Positions 8,736-17,200 of a DNA stretch of 64,000 nucleotides are shown piece after piece (the first letter of the stretch is position 1; each line of letters opens with the position of its first letter). This stretch comes from UQRS01 sp050946935 (GTDB lineage: Bacteria; Bacillota; Clostridia; Oscillospirales; Acutalibacteraceae): NCBI GenBank assembly GCA_050946935.1, contig JBMNVR010000001.1, positions 124,001-188,000 on the forward strand. The letters run 5' to 3'. A model generated the notes under the pieces. That model had not been told where the DNA came from. It did not search any database and saw only the letters and a list, made by a program, of their open reading frames with translations. Position numbers and translations under genes: made by a program.

Positions 8736-10097
8736 CTATTCCGCCGCAGGGGCGGCCTGCAGTACCCTGTTTGCGATTCGGGCCGCCGCCCCGATGCCGG
8801 AGCCGGCATTCTCCGCCACGACGACAAAGGCATAAGGCTTGCTCTCGCTTCGGGAAAAGCCGACAAACCAGGAGTGGGGAGAATCCTCCCCGATCTCGGC
8901 CGTGCCGGTCTTGGCGCAAAGCTCCAGACCGGAGAAATTGCCGTCCCCGTAGTTGTACAGCACGTTGTTCCGCATCATGTCCGACAGCTCGCCTGCCGTC
9001 GCCTCGCTCATCATGCGGCCGCCGTTGCGGGAGAGGGCGAATCGCAGCGGAACGCCGGAGGAGGTCTTTATACTCTCGATAAAATAGGGGTTGACCGGAC
9101 GGCCGCCGTTGGCGATCGCCCCCATCAGCACCATGTAGTGGAATGGGTTGACCATGTCGTTCTGCTGTCCCATGCCCGACCAGGCGAGGTCGATGTTCCG
9201 CGCGTCGGTTACGTCGTACCGGCTGGTCGCGCACTGTATTCCATCGACCGAAAAGGCTTTGTTGAAACCCAGCTTCTCCGCCGTACGGGTCATCACCCCG
9301 CCGCCGAGGTCGACGGCCATCTGGGCGAAAAAAGCGTTGCAGGAGCGGGTCAGCGCGTCGCCGAGGGTCAGGCTGCCGTGATGGCCGAGGCAGCTGACCC
9401 ACTCCTCCTCGATTGTGACGCCGCCTGAGCAGGCATACTGCCGGGTGAAGCAGTCGCTCATGTTGTCCAGCGCGGCGGTGGCGGTCACCAGTTTGAAGAC
9501 CGATCCGGGGGCGTAGATGCCGCTCAGCAGGCGGTTGACATATAAACCGCCGCCGTCGTCCTCCTCCCCTGCCGTGACCGTGTAGGGGTCGGTCGTCGGG
9601 GTCGAAACCATGCAGAGCATCTCGCCGGTTTTATAATTGTAGACCCCGACTGTCCCGGAATAGGAGCCGAGAGCGTTCATGGCCGTCACGCAGAGGTCGG
9701 CGTCCAGCGTCAGTTGGATATTGTTGCCCTCCCCCTTGCGGCTGTAGACTCCGTTCACAAGATCATAGCCGGTCAACTCGCTTAAAAAGGCGCTGTGCAC
9801 ACCGGTTGCCACCTTGCCTGAAAGGTCGCCCACCGCGTGGAAGGTTGCCTTGCGGACCGAGGAGCTTTCGGCAAAGAAGCGGCTGCCGTCGGCGGTGGAG
9901 GCCAGTACCGTACCGTTCCGGTCGGTGATGTCTCCCGCTTTGACCAGGCTGCCATCGGTATACAGGTGCCGGTTGGTCGGATAGGTTGCCCAATCGTCCC
10001 CGCGGACCGTGAATTTGGCCATGAGAAAGCCCATCCCGCCGATGAAAACGAGAAGCATCAAAAGCAGTGCGACCGCCCGCCTGGCAATCTGTTTCAT
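8736..10097 (-). CDS. Penicillin-binding protein (class B transpeptidase, PbpA/FtsI-like)
   Basis: A 453-residue membrane-anchored class B PBP that should cross-link peptidoglycan stem peptides. An N-terminal transmembrane anchor (about residues 5-27) is followed by a short dimerisation/linker domain with the DITDRNGTVLA block, then the transpeptidase domain with S199-V-F-K202 (catalytic Ser and Lys), S252-C-N254 and K396-T-G398. The protein is short for FtsI and matches the PbpA-like proteins paired with an FtsW/RodA homologue. It lies 88 bp downstream of just such a gene, so the two probably form a SEDS-bPBP glycosyltransferase-transpeptidase pair. Confidence 0.94.
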   Translation of the reverse strand: MKQIARRAVALLLMLLVFIGGMGFLMAKFTVRGDDWATYPTNRHLYTDGSLVKAGDITDRNGTVLASTADGSRFFAESSSVRKATFHAVGDLSGKVATGVHSAFLSELTGYDLVNGVYSRKGEGNNIQLTLDADLCVTAMNALGSYSGTVGVYNYKTGEMLCMVSTPTTDPYTVTAGEEDDGGGLYVNRLLSGIYAPGSVFKLVTATAALDNMSDCFTRQYACSGGVTIEEEWVSCLGHHGSLTLGDALTRSCNAFFAQMAVDLGGGVMTRTAEKLGFNKAFSVDGIQCATSRYDVTDARNIDLAWSGMGQQNDMVNPFHYMVLMGAIANGGRPVNPYFIESIKTSSGVPLRFALSRNGGRMMSEATAGELSDMMRNNVLYNYGDGNFSGLELCAKTGTAEIGEDSPHSWFVGFSRSESKPYAFVVVAENAGSGIGAAARIANRVLQAAPAAE

Positions 10098-10185
10098 AAA
10101 GCTGTTCGCCCGCCTTTCTTAAAGCCATACAAAGGGTGAAAATCTCTTCGTTTCATGAAAAATACGCGGCCCGGCTCCGGACCGG

Positions 10186-12021
10186 TCACGCCCGGCTCTG
10201 CCGCCGGCCGCTCGACTGTGCTCTCCGCGGCGCCTTGGACGGGGCGGAGCTTGAGCGGATATCCCGCCCATTCCGGGTGTCCGCGCTTTGTCCGGCCATT
10301 CGCATCCGGCCGGAAGAGGAGGAAATATCCGCGTGGACCGGCGCGGGCCTTGTGTTCATTTGCCGGTCGGCCGCCTTAAAAAAGGCCAGCAATCCCCAGG
10401 AGGCCACAATACTCGACCCGCCGTTGCTGACGAAAGGCATGGTCACGCCGGTCAGGGGCAGGATGTCGGTCGAACCGAATATGTTGAGGGCGGTCTGGAA
10501 CACCAGCATCCCGGCCGCGGCCGTTACGGCGATGGCGTAATAAGACGACCGCACACCCTTGCACATCCAAACGGCGTAAAGCGCCAATCCGACGATCATA
10601 AATACGGCGCATAGGGCGACAATGCCGCCCCACTCCTCAAACACCATGCCGAAGACAAGATCGGTGTCAGCGGCAAAGACCGAACGCAACCAGCCGTTGC
10701 CTCCCCCCGTGCCGAGGAGGCCGCCGCTGCCGATGGCCACCATGGTGCGGGTCTGCTGGTACCCGGTATCGGAAGCGTTTTGCCACACATGTCCCCAGAC
10801 CGAAAACCGGCGGGTGATGTGGGGCATGAATTTGACCAGCAGCACGATGCCGACCGCCGCCGCGGCCAGGATCGCGCCGACCAGCTTGAAATCTCCCGTC
10901 CGCATGAAAATGAGGATCAGCATCGTGACGAAAAAGATGGCGGCTGTGCCGAAATCCTTCATCAGCGCCAGAGCGCCGAAGCAGCCGGCCGACAGTCCCA
11001 GAAACAGTATGAAATTCCGGCGGGTCAGAAGATGCTCGAGGGTCGCGGCGCCGGCGAAAACGAAGGCGACCTTGGCAAACTCGGACGGCTGGATGGTGAT
11101 AAAGCCGAGGTCGATCCAGTTTCGCGAGCCGAAAATCGTTTCTCCCAGCACCAGCGTAAAGCCGAGAAGGGCCAGCACCCCGATCCCGGCGGCATACCGC
11201 AGCCGCATGGTCAGACGGATGCTGCGCAGCACCTGAGACAGCAAAACGAAAATGAGGATGCCGCCGACCGTGGCCAGCGCCTCTTTCAGCAGCGATTCGG
11301 GCGCGGTGGTGGCACAGACGGCAAAGCCCAGCGTGGTCAGGAAGAAGGCGGGGGTTTCGATCCGCATACTCCCCCCGGCGGCTAAATTGATAAAATAACA
11401 GATCCACTCCCCCGCGATCAGCAAGCCGAAAGCGGCCGGAAGCGCCATGTTCAGTCCTTCGGCGTATTTTAAGCAGAGCTCCAGCCCGACCAATAGGGTG
11501 AACAGGCTGAGCAGAAGGACGATCACGCCGAAGCCCGGCGCCGGCTTTGTCCGGCCGGATTGCTTTTTTCGTCCCCCCTCGTCCCGCAGTGCGAGCTGGT
11601 CATCGGCGTTCGGGCTTGTCAGCCGCATGTGGTAACCCCCAACGCACAGAGTCTCTCCCGCGCGGATATAGCCGGCGTCCTCTAACGCCGCGCCGTCGAT
11701 TTGGATGTTGTCGTGCCCGCTGACATCCTTTACCCGGAAGAGGCCGTTTTCCTCCCTCGTCAGGACGGCGTTCACGCGGGAGATGGTCGGCAGGTTGATC
11801 TGTATGTCGCAGCTGCGCCTGCGGCCCAGGGAGGTTTCGCAAAACGTAATAGGCATGCGCTTTCCATCCTCTCCCACCAGGGTGGCGAGGATGGTCGGCC
11901 GGGCTTTTTTTGCGGCCAGCGTCCGGTACCAGAACACGGACAGCAAAACGGCGATGGCCGGGATCAGCCAGCGCGCCGCCGCCAAAAACCAGATATAAAA
12001 CTGGGTGTAAGCCACTCCCAC
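10186..12021 (-). CDS. FHA domain-FtsW/RodA/SpoVE fusion (SEDS glycosyltransferase)
   Basis: A 611-residue fusion. Residues about 10-32 form a first membrane helix, residues 43-134 an FHA phosphothreonine-binding domain (G66-R67, S81-R82 and N105 match the conserved FHA residues; the usual SxxH histidine is Asn), and residues about 165-560 a ten-helix SEDS domain with SRNWIDLG, QPSEFAK and the VMPFVSNGGSS-like block. SEDS proteins polymerise lipid II into glycan strands. The C-terminal tail is basic and Ser/Arg-rich. Start is GTG at 12021 with AAAGGAG 9 nt away. The downstream PBP is its likely partner. The FHA domain suggests control by a Ser/Thr kinase such as PrkC, which is not in this window. 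Confidence 0.92.
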   Translation of the reverse strand: MGVAYTQFYIWFLAAARWLIPAIAVLLSVFWYRTLAAKKARPTILATLVGEDGKRMPITFCETSLGRRRSCDIQINLPTISRVNAVLTREENGLFRVKDVSGHDNIQIDGAALEDAGYIRAGETLCVGGYHMRLTSPNADDQLALRDEGGRKKQSGRTKPAPGFGVIVLLLSLFTLLVGLELCLKYAEGLNMALPAAFGLLIAGEWICYFINLAAGGSMRIETPAFFLTTLGFAVCATTAPESLLKEALATVGGILIFVLLSQVLRSIRLTMRLRYAAGIGVLALLGFTLVLGETIFGSRNWIDLGFITIQPSEFAKVAFVFAGAATLEHLLTRRNFILFLGLSAGCFGALALMKDFGTAAIFFVTMLILIFMRTGDFKLVGAILAAAAVGIVLLVKFMPHITRRFSVWGHVWQNASDTGYQQTRTMVAIGSGGLLGTGGGNGWLRSVFAADTDLVFGMVFEEWGGIVALCAVFMIVGLALYAVWMCKGVRSSYYAIAVTAAAGMLVFQTALNIFGSTDILPLTGVTMPFVSNGGSSIVASWGLLAFFKAADRQMNTRPAPVHADISSSSGRMRMAGQSADTRNGRDIRSSSAPSKAPRRAQSSGRRQSRA

Positions 12022-12135
12022 AACGCGCCTCTCCTTTCTGTTTTAACAGCGGGGTTCGGTATAAAAAAGGCCGGATTTTTCTTTCCGGATTCCTGTCGCC
12101 AGGGATGAAAAACATGGGATAAAATATATCACTTT

Positions 12136-12164
12136 ATTATACTATACAATTCTCTGATTTTAAA
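12136..12164 (-). promoter_or_regulatory. Predicted sigma-A promoter for the leftward ftsW/PBP cluster
   Basis: Reading the minus strand, a weak -35 TTTAAA is followed after 17 nt by a perfect TATAAT. It lies about 115 bp before the FHA-FtsW start and is divergent from the glyA promoter. Confidence 0.5.
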
Positions 12165-12218
12165 GTCCCAATTTGTGTCCCCGTTTAAACCCCCGTTTCT
12201 GCCGCCCCGAAAACAGGC

Positions 12219-12247
12219 TTGAATAATCCGGGAAATGTGTGTATAAT
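12219..12247 (+). promoter_or_regulatory. Predicted sigma-A promoter for glyA
   Basis: TTGAAT, a 17-nt spacer and TATAAT, about 75 bp before the glyA start. The 306-bp gene-free stretch 12022-12327 holds this promoter, the divergent leftward one and nothing else I can recognise; in particular no glycine or other riboswitch. Confidence 0.75.
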
Positions 12248-12327
12248 GACAGTATCTGAATCGGGAAAACAAGCCCCGCGGGCAAAAAAAGCCCTGCGGC
12301 GGCCGAACGGAAAGGATGTCGGTAAAG

Positions 12328-13578
12328 ATGTATTCGGATATCATGGATACCATCGGCTTTGTCGCCGCTGCGGATGACGAGGTTGGACAGGCCATGGCGG
12401 CCGAGCTTGACCGCCAGCAGCGCAATATTGAACTGATCGCGTCGGAGAATTTTGTCTCTCCCGCCGTGATGGCGGCCATGGGCTCGGTCCTCACCAACAA
12501 ATATGCGGAGGGGTACCCCGGCAAACGGTATTACGGCGGCTGCGGCTGCGTCGACGTGGTGGAGAATATCGCCCGCGACCGCGCCTGCAAGCTGTTTGGC
12601 GCCGATCATGCCAACGTGCAGCCCCACTCAGGGGCACAGGCCAATCAGGCTGTCTATTTCGCCCTGCTGCAGCCGGGCGACACGGTCATGGGCATGAACC
12701 TTGCCCACGGCGGACATCTGACCCACGGCTCACCGGTCAACAGCTCGGGCAAAACCTACCATTTCGTTCCCTACGGCGTCGGCGCCGACGGATATATTGA
12801 TTATGACGAGATGGCGAGGATCGCCCGCGACTGTTCTCCCAAACTCATTGTGGCTGGCGCCTCGGCCTACGCGCGGGAAATTCGGTTTGACAAAATCGCC
12901 GAAATCGCTAAGGAGGTCGGCGCGGTTTTCATGGTCGATATGGCCCACATTGCCGGGCTGGTTGCCGCCGGCTTGCATCAGAACCCGGTGGAATACGCCG
13001 ACATCGTTACTACGACGACGCATAAAACGCTGCGCGGCCCGCGCGGCGGCATGATCCTTTGTAAAGAGGAATACGCCAAGGCCATCGACAAAGCGGTCTT
13101 CCCCGGCAACCAGGGCGGCCCTCTGATGCACATCATCGCGGCCAAGGCTGTCTGTTTTGGAGAGGCGCTGCAGCCTGCGTTCAGGGACTATGCCCGCCGC
13201 GTGGTGGAGAATGCCAAAGCGTTGGCCGGCGGCCTCACTGCCCGGGGGGTCCGTCTGGTTTCGGGCGGAACCGACAACCACCTCTGCCTGGTCGATCTGC
13301 GCGGCACCGGCGTCACCGGCAAGGAGCTGGAGCACCGTTTGGATGAGGTACGCATCACGGTCAACAAAAACGCCGTGCCGGACGATCCGGAATCTCCCTT
13401 TGTCACGAGCGGCATCCGGGTGGGAACCCCGGCCGCGACAACCAGAGGGCTGGACACCGCGGATATGGACAAAATCGCGGAATATATCGCCCTCGCCATC
13501 ACGGATTTCGAAGCGAAGGCCGACTACATCCGCGCCGGCGTGGCTGAAATCTGCGAACGGCATCCTTTGTATAAGTAA
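12328..13578 (+). CDS. glyA: Serine hydroxymethyltransferase
   Basis: Interconverts serine plus tetrahydrofolate with glycine plus 5,10-methylene-THF in the cytoplasm, the main source of one-carbon units. The 416-residue PLP enzyme shows ELIASENFVS, NKYAEGYPGKRYYGG, the Asp-bearing VDMAHIAG, and TTTHKTLRGPRGG, whose lysine binds PLP. An ATG four codons upstream is in frame but overlaps the AAAGGA ribosome binding site; the ATG at 12328 is 11 nt from it and was chosen. The gene is monocistronic or at most joined to the GtrA gene, with a strong hairpin right after its stop. Confidence 0.97.
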   Translation: MYSDIMDTIGFVAAADDEVGQAMAAELDRQQRNIELIASENFVSPAVMAAMGSVLTNKYAEGYPGKRYYGGCGCVDVVENIARDRACKLFGADHANVQPHSGAQANQAVYFALLQPGDTVMGMNLAHGGHLTHGSPVNSSGKTYHFVPYGVGADGYIDYDEMARIARDCSPKLIVAGASAYAREIRFDKIAEIAKEVGAVFMVDMAHIAGLVAAGLHQNPVEYADIVTTTTHKTLRGPRGGMILCKEEYAKAIDKAVFPGNQGGPLMHIIAAKAVCFGEALQPAFRDYARRVVENAKALAGGLTARGVRLVSGGTDNHLCLVDLRGTGVTGKELEHRLDEVRITVNKNAVPDDPESPFVTSGIRVGTPAATTRGLDTADMDKIAEYIALAITDFEAKADYIRAGVAEICERHPLYK

Positions 13579-13592
13579 GTTCAGATCAAAAC

Positions 13593-13625
13593 GACGGGGC
13601 GGCCGGCTGCCGGCCGCCCCGTCTT
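13593..13625 (+). terminator. Intrinsic terminator-like hairpin after glyA
   Basis: A GC-rich perfect inverted repeat (GACGGGGCGGCCGGC against its complement, 2-nt loop) begins 14 bp after the glyA stop. The following T-tract is short (TTG), so termination may be partial and allow reading into the GtrA gene 20 bp further on. Confidence 0.7.
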
Positions 13626-13645
13626 GTGCGTGAAGAAGGGGTCGA

Positions 13646-14110
13646 ATGAAAAAGCTGATTGTTCAATTCTTAAAATTTTCCGTGGTTGGCGGACTGGCCT
13701 TTCTGATCGACGCCGGCATTTATGTCGGGCTGACGGCGCTGTTCGGCGATCATCTGCATTTGGTGTTCAATATCATTTCCTTCAGCGTGTCGGTTGTTTT
13801 CAACTATATTTGCTCGATGCGGTTTGTTTTCAAGGGCAGAGCCGGCATGAGCCGCAAAACCGAGATGTTTATTTTTGTGATACTCAGCGTGATCGGCCTC
13901 GGCATCAATGAAGCGGCCATGTGGCTGCTGGTTGACGTCTCGCATATCGAGGGGGCGGTGCAGAACCTTCTCGGCAGTGTGGCGGGCGAGGGGATCAGCC
14001 GGGCGATCTCCGGACTGAGTGCCAAGATTATCGCCACCGTTGTGGTGCTCTTCTGGAACTTCATCAGCCGGAAAATCTTCCTGGAGGAGAAAGAGAGCAA
14101 GCCGGTCTGA
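13646..14110 (+). CDS. GtrA family membrane protein
   Basis: A 154-residue protein with four predicted transmembrane helices and the GtrA signature: LKFSVVGGLAFLIDAGIY at the N-terminus and FNYICSMRFVFKG after helix 2. GtrA proteins are thought to move or support undecaprenyl-phosphate-linked sugars across the membrane during polysaccharide or teichoic acid decoration. There is a gap between helices 3 and 4 with a loop of about 35 residues (about 93-128). No glycosyltransferase is adjacent, so the specific polymer is unknown. It is followed by a good terminator. Confidence 0.88.
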   Translation: MKKLIVQFLKFSVVGGLAFLIDAGIYVGLTALFGDHLHLVFNIISFSVSVVFNYICSMRFVFKGRAGMSRKTEMFIFVILSVIGLGINEAAMWLLVDVSHIEGAVQNLLGSVAGEGISRAISGLSAKIIATVVVLFWNFISRKIFLEEKESKPV

Positions 14111-14141
14111 GTCGACAGGCTGCGCTGTGCATTGGAAAATA

Positions 14142-14178
14142 AAACCCGCCGTCGGGAAAAACCGACGGCGGGTTTTTG
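14142..14178 (+). terminator. Intrinsic terminator after the GtrA gene
   Basis: Stem AAACCCGCCGTCGG with its exact complement around a GAAAAA loop, followed by a T-run. The A-tract on the left side could make it work in both directions, serving also the leftward GH2 gene that ends at 14273. Confidence 0.9.
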
Positions 14179-14272
14179 TGTGTTTGCTGCCATATCCGAT
14201 GGCACAAAACGGTGCTTTATAATCGGATCGTATGCCAATTGGCGGGGGCATCAAAGGCTGCGGTAGGATAAA

Positions 14273-17200
14273 TTATTGTCGCACAATGGCCTGGCGAAGC
14301 TCCACCACGTCGGAGACGGTCAGCGCCCCCTCCCCGGTCAGGTCGCCGAGCTGTTTTTGCAGATCATCAGCGCCGCCGCCCACGATCAGCAGGCGAAGCT
14401 CCACCACGTCGGAGACCGAGACGATGCCGTCGCAGTTGAGATCTCCAAGTCGCCAGACGGTTACTGCAACGCTGGCCCGAAGGTCGCAGCCCTCCACGCT
14501 GCCGTATACCGTGAAGTTTCCGGGCGCGGCATAGGAGGCGGGATCCACCGCGTCCCAGACGACCGGAAGGGCCTCGTGCTCTCCTGTGCCGCGGACGGCC
14601 GTGACTGTCTCTGGGAGGAGGGGCGCACGGCCGGATACCGCCGCCGCCTCGGCCGGGAGAAGTTCCACAATGCCGGGGTCGGCGGAGCCGCCCTCGGTGC
14701 GGTAAACGCCCATGTCGTACCAGAGCAGAACATTCTTATCCTCCGGCGTGAGGGAGGAGGCTGCCTCTCCCAGCCCGGACTGGTAACGGTTGGAAACTTC
14801 CTCCCCGCTCAGCGCCTTGGTGTAAACCCAGGCGCCGGCGATCCGGCCGCGGAGCTGGTGGGTTTCGGAATCCATTCTTCTCCCGACGGCCAGGGGGTAA
14901 TCACAGCTTGCCACGCTGTCGGACACGTCGGTGCTGCCAAGCAGTCGGCCGTCCACATAGAGCCGGATCTGACTGCCGGTATACACGCCGGCGATGTGGT
15001 GCCAGGTTCCGGGTAGAAAATCGGACGGGAAGCCGGCGCGCACCTCATGCCACTGTCGGTCGGTCTCTCCGTGGACAAAGAACTGGAGGATGCCGCCGTC
15101 CGCTTTGATGGTTGTCTGGGTATCGCCCTTGGCAATAAAGACATTGCCGTCCCCAAGATCGGCGGGATTGACCCAGACCTCCAGCGTAAAGGGATTCTTG
15201 CCCGAGAGGCTTCGGTTTACCTTGCCGTCGTTCGGCACTGCGAAATAGCCGGACATCGAATAGCCGCCGGGTGCAGTGCTGTCGGCATAGATTCGGGCGG
15301 AATCGGTAATTTCCCCGTCAAAGCCGTTGGCGCTCTGGTCGGTGATATAAGCGCGCGCGCCGTAGAGGGTTTTGATCTTCGCCTCGGCCGCGGTAAGATC
15401 GGCGTAGTTCTCAACCAGCGCTTTCTGCGCGTCGGTCAGCCTCTCATAAGCCGCCCGTGCGGTGAGAATGCTGTCCCGCTGGCTGTAAGAGAGGAGAATG
15501 CCGATTTCCTCTATCGCCTGCTCGACCGCCTCAGCCTCGGACCGGTCGAAGGCGTCCTGGTCAAAGGAGTCGGCCTGCCGCCACTGCTTGCTGCGGGTCA
15601 TCAGATCCTCCCCTTTCTCATAGGGGACGATGGTATATGAGTAGCTGTAGGGCAGATTGCCCGGCATCAGATATTTCTCCAGCGGCTGTGGCCCGCAGCT
15701 GTTGGAGCCGATGCCGCGGGATCTCAGATCAACGTGCAGCACCGTGTGGCTGGGCTTGGATAGCTGATAGGGGTGCCGCTTGCTCATGTCGGTGTGGGTG
15801 GTCGACAGCTCCTCGACATTCCAGTACAGAGCGCCGGCCTCCAAAGGCTCGCTGCCCACGACCATAAGGCCGAGGCCGGCTGTGTCCGACTCTACCGCGA
15901 AAAAGCGCACGTCGGTGCGGTTGCCACTGTCCTGCGGCCGGACGAAGGGGTAATAGGAATCGAAAACGGTCGTCTCATACACACCGGCAGCCGCACCCTG
16001 CTTGCGATCCTGGAAGGTCTCCTGCGGGCCGTTGCCATAGTAGGTGATCCGGTCGTAATCGACCGGCAGGGTCAGTTCGGTTCCGTAGCGGAGCATCTGC
16101 CCCATACCCTCGCCGGGCGAGAGATCGGCCTTTACCGTAATCTCTCCCGTGCTGCGGACGGTATAGGTCATGCTCTGCACCGTGTCGTTTGCGTTCGGCA
16201 GCCGGAGGGAAACCGCCACCTCGGCCGATTTGCCGTCGGGGGATGGCGTGCAGGAGAAGGACGCGACCTTCATCCCCTCTCCGGCCGTCTGCCACCTGAC
16301 ATCGAGCGAGTCGTGGTCGTTGTCCGTCCTCGCCCGCCAGTAGCTGGGTGTCGGGCCGGCGGTCAGCAGGGGCTTCCCCTGATAGGTGTAGGTGGTCAGC
16401 AGGCCGGTGGTCTTATCAAAGCTGGCTGTAAACGCCTCGCCCGAGAGGGTCAGGGTGCCGCCCGCCTCGGCCGTTTGCAGTTGCGGCGCGCCCGACGCAT
16501 CGTACGCGATATGCTCCACCGTCGCCGGGAGGACAAACTGTTCTGTGGCGACGATCGCGCCGGCCTCAGCCCAGTCGGTCGCCTCTTTCAGCGTGACGGT
16601 GAAATTCAGAAAATACTCGCCGTCGGGCGCGAGATTTTCGGGCAGGGTGAAGGGGATGGTCACCGCCCGGCGCTCCTGCGGGGCGAGCACGGTCTCCAGC
16701 CGGCCGCTGTCCACGACGGTCTGTCCGTCCTCCACCACCTCCCAGACGATGTCGTACCGGCCGGTGTCGGCAAATTTATATTCGTTGTAAACTTCTACCT
16801 GTTTTTGCAAAAGAGAGACGGTGTCGGCCGTGAACCAGATGGATTGATAGACATACTTGACCTCTGCCAGCTCGGGCTGGGGCGTCCGGTCGGAGGAAAT
16901 CAGCCCGTTGTTGCAGTAATCCTGATGGTTGGCCGTGTCACCCCAGTCGCCGCCGAAGGCGTAATACCGGCCGGCCATATCTTCTCTCCCCGCTTCGGCG
17001 TAATAGTCGTAGATCGAATCGTCGAGGCGGGTGGCCGCGTCCGAAAAGTCAAGCCAAAGCAGAACGCTGCCGTCGCCCGGCCGGATCGCATACGCACCGG
17101 CGCCGGCGTCGGCGTTGTACTGGGCCAGCACCTCCGCCGCTGTGAGCGCCTTTTTATACACCCGCACTCTTGCGTATTGATTATCGCCGGTGCGGTCGGG

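Noticed and set aside
12022..12327. Glycine or other riboswitch before glyA
   Set aside because: No conserved aptamer signature was found in the leader, which is short after the predicted promoter.
13593..13645. A separate small RNA between glyA and the GtrA gene
   Set aside because: The hairpin directly follows the glyA stop and is explained as a terminator.
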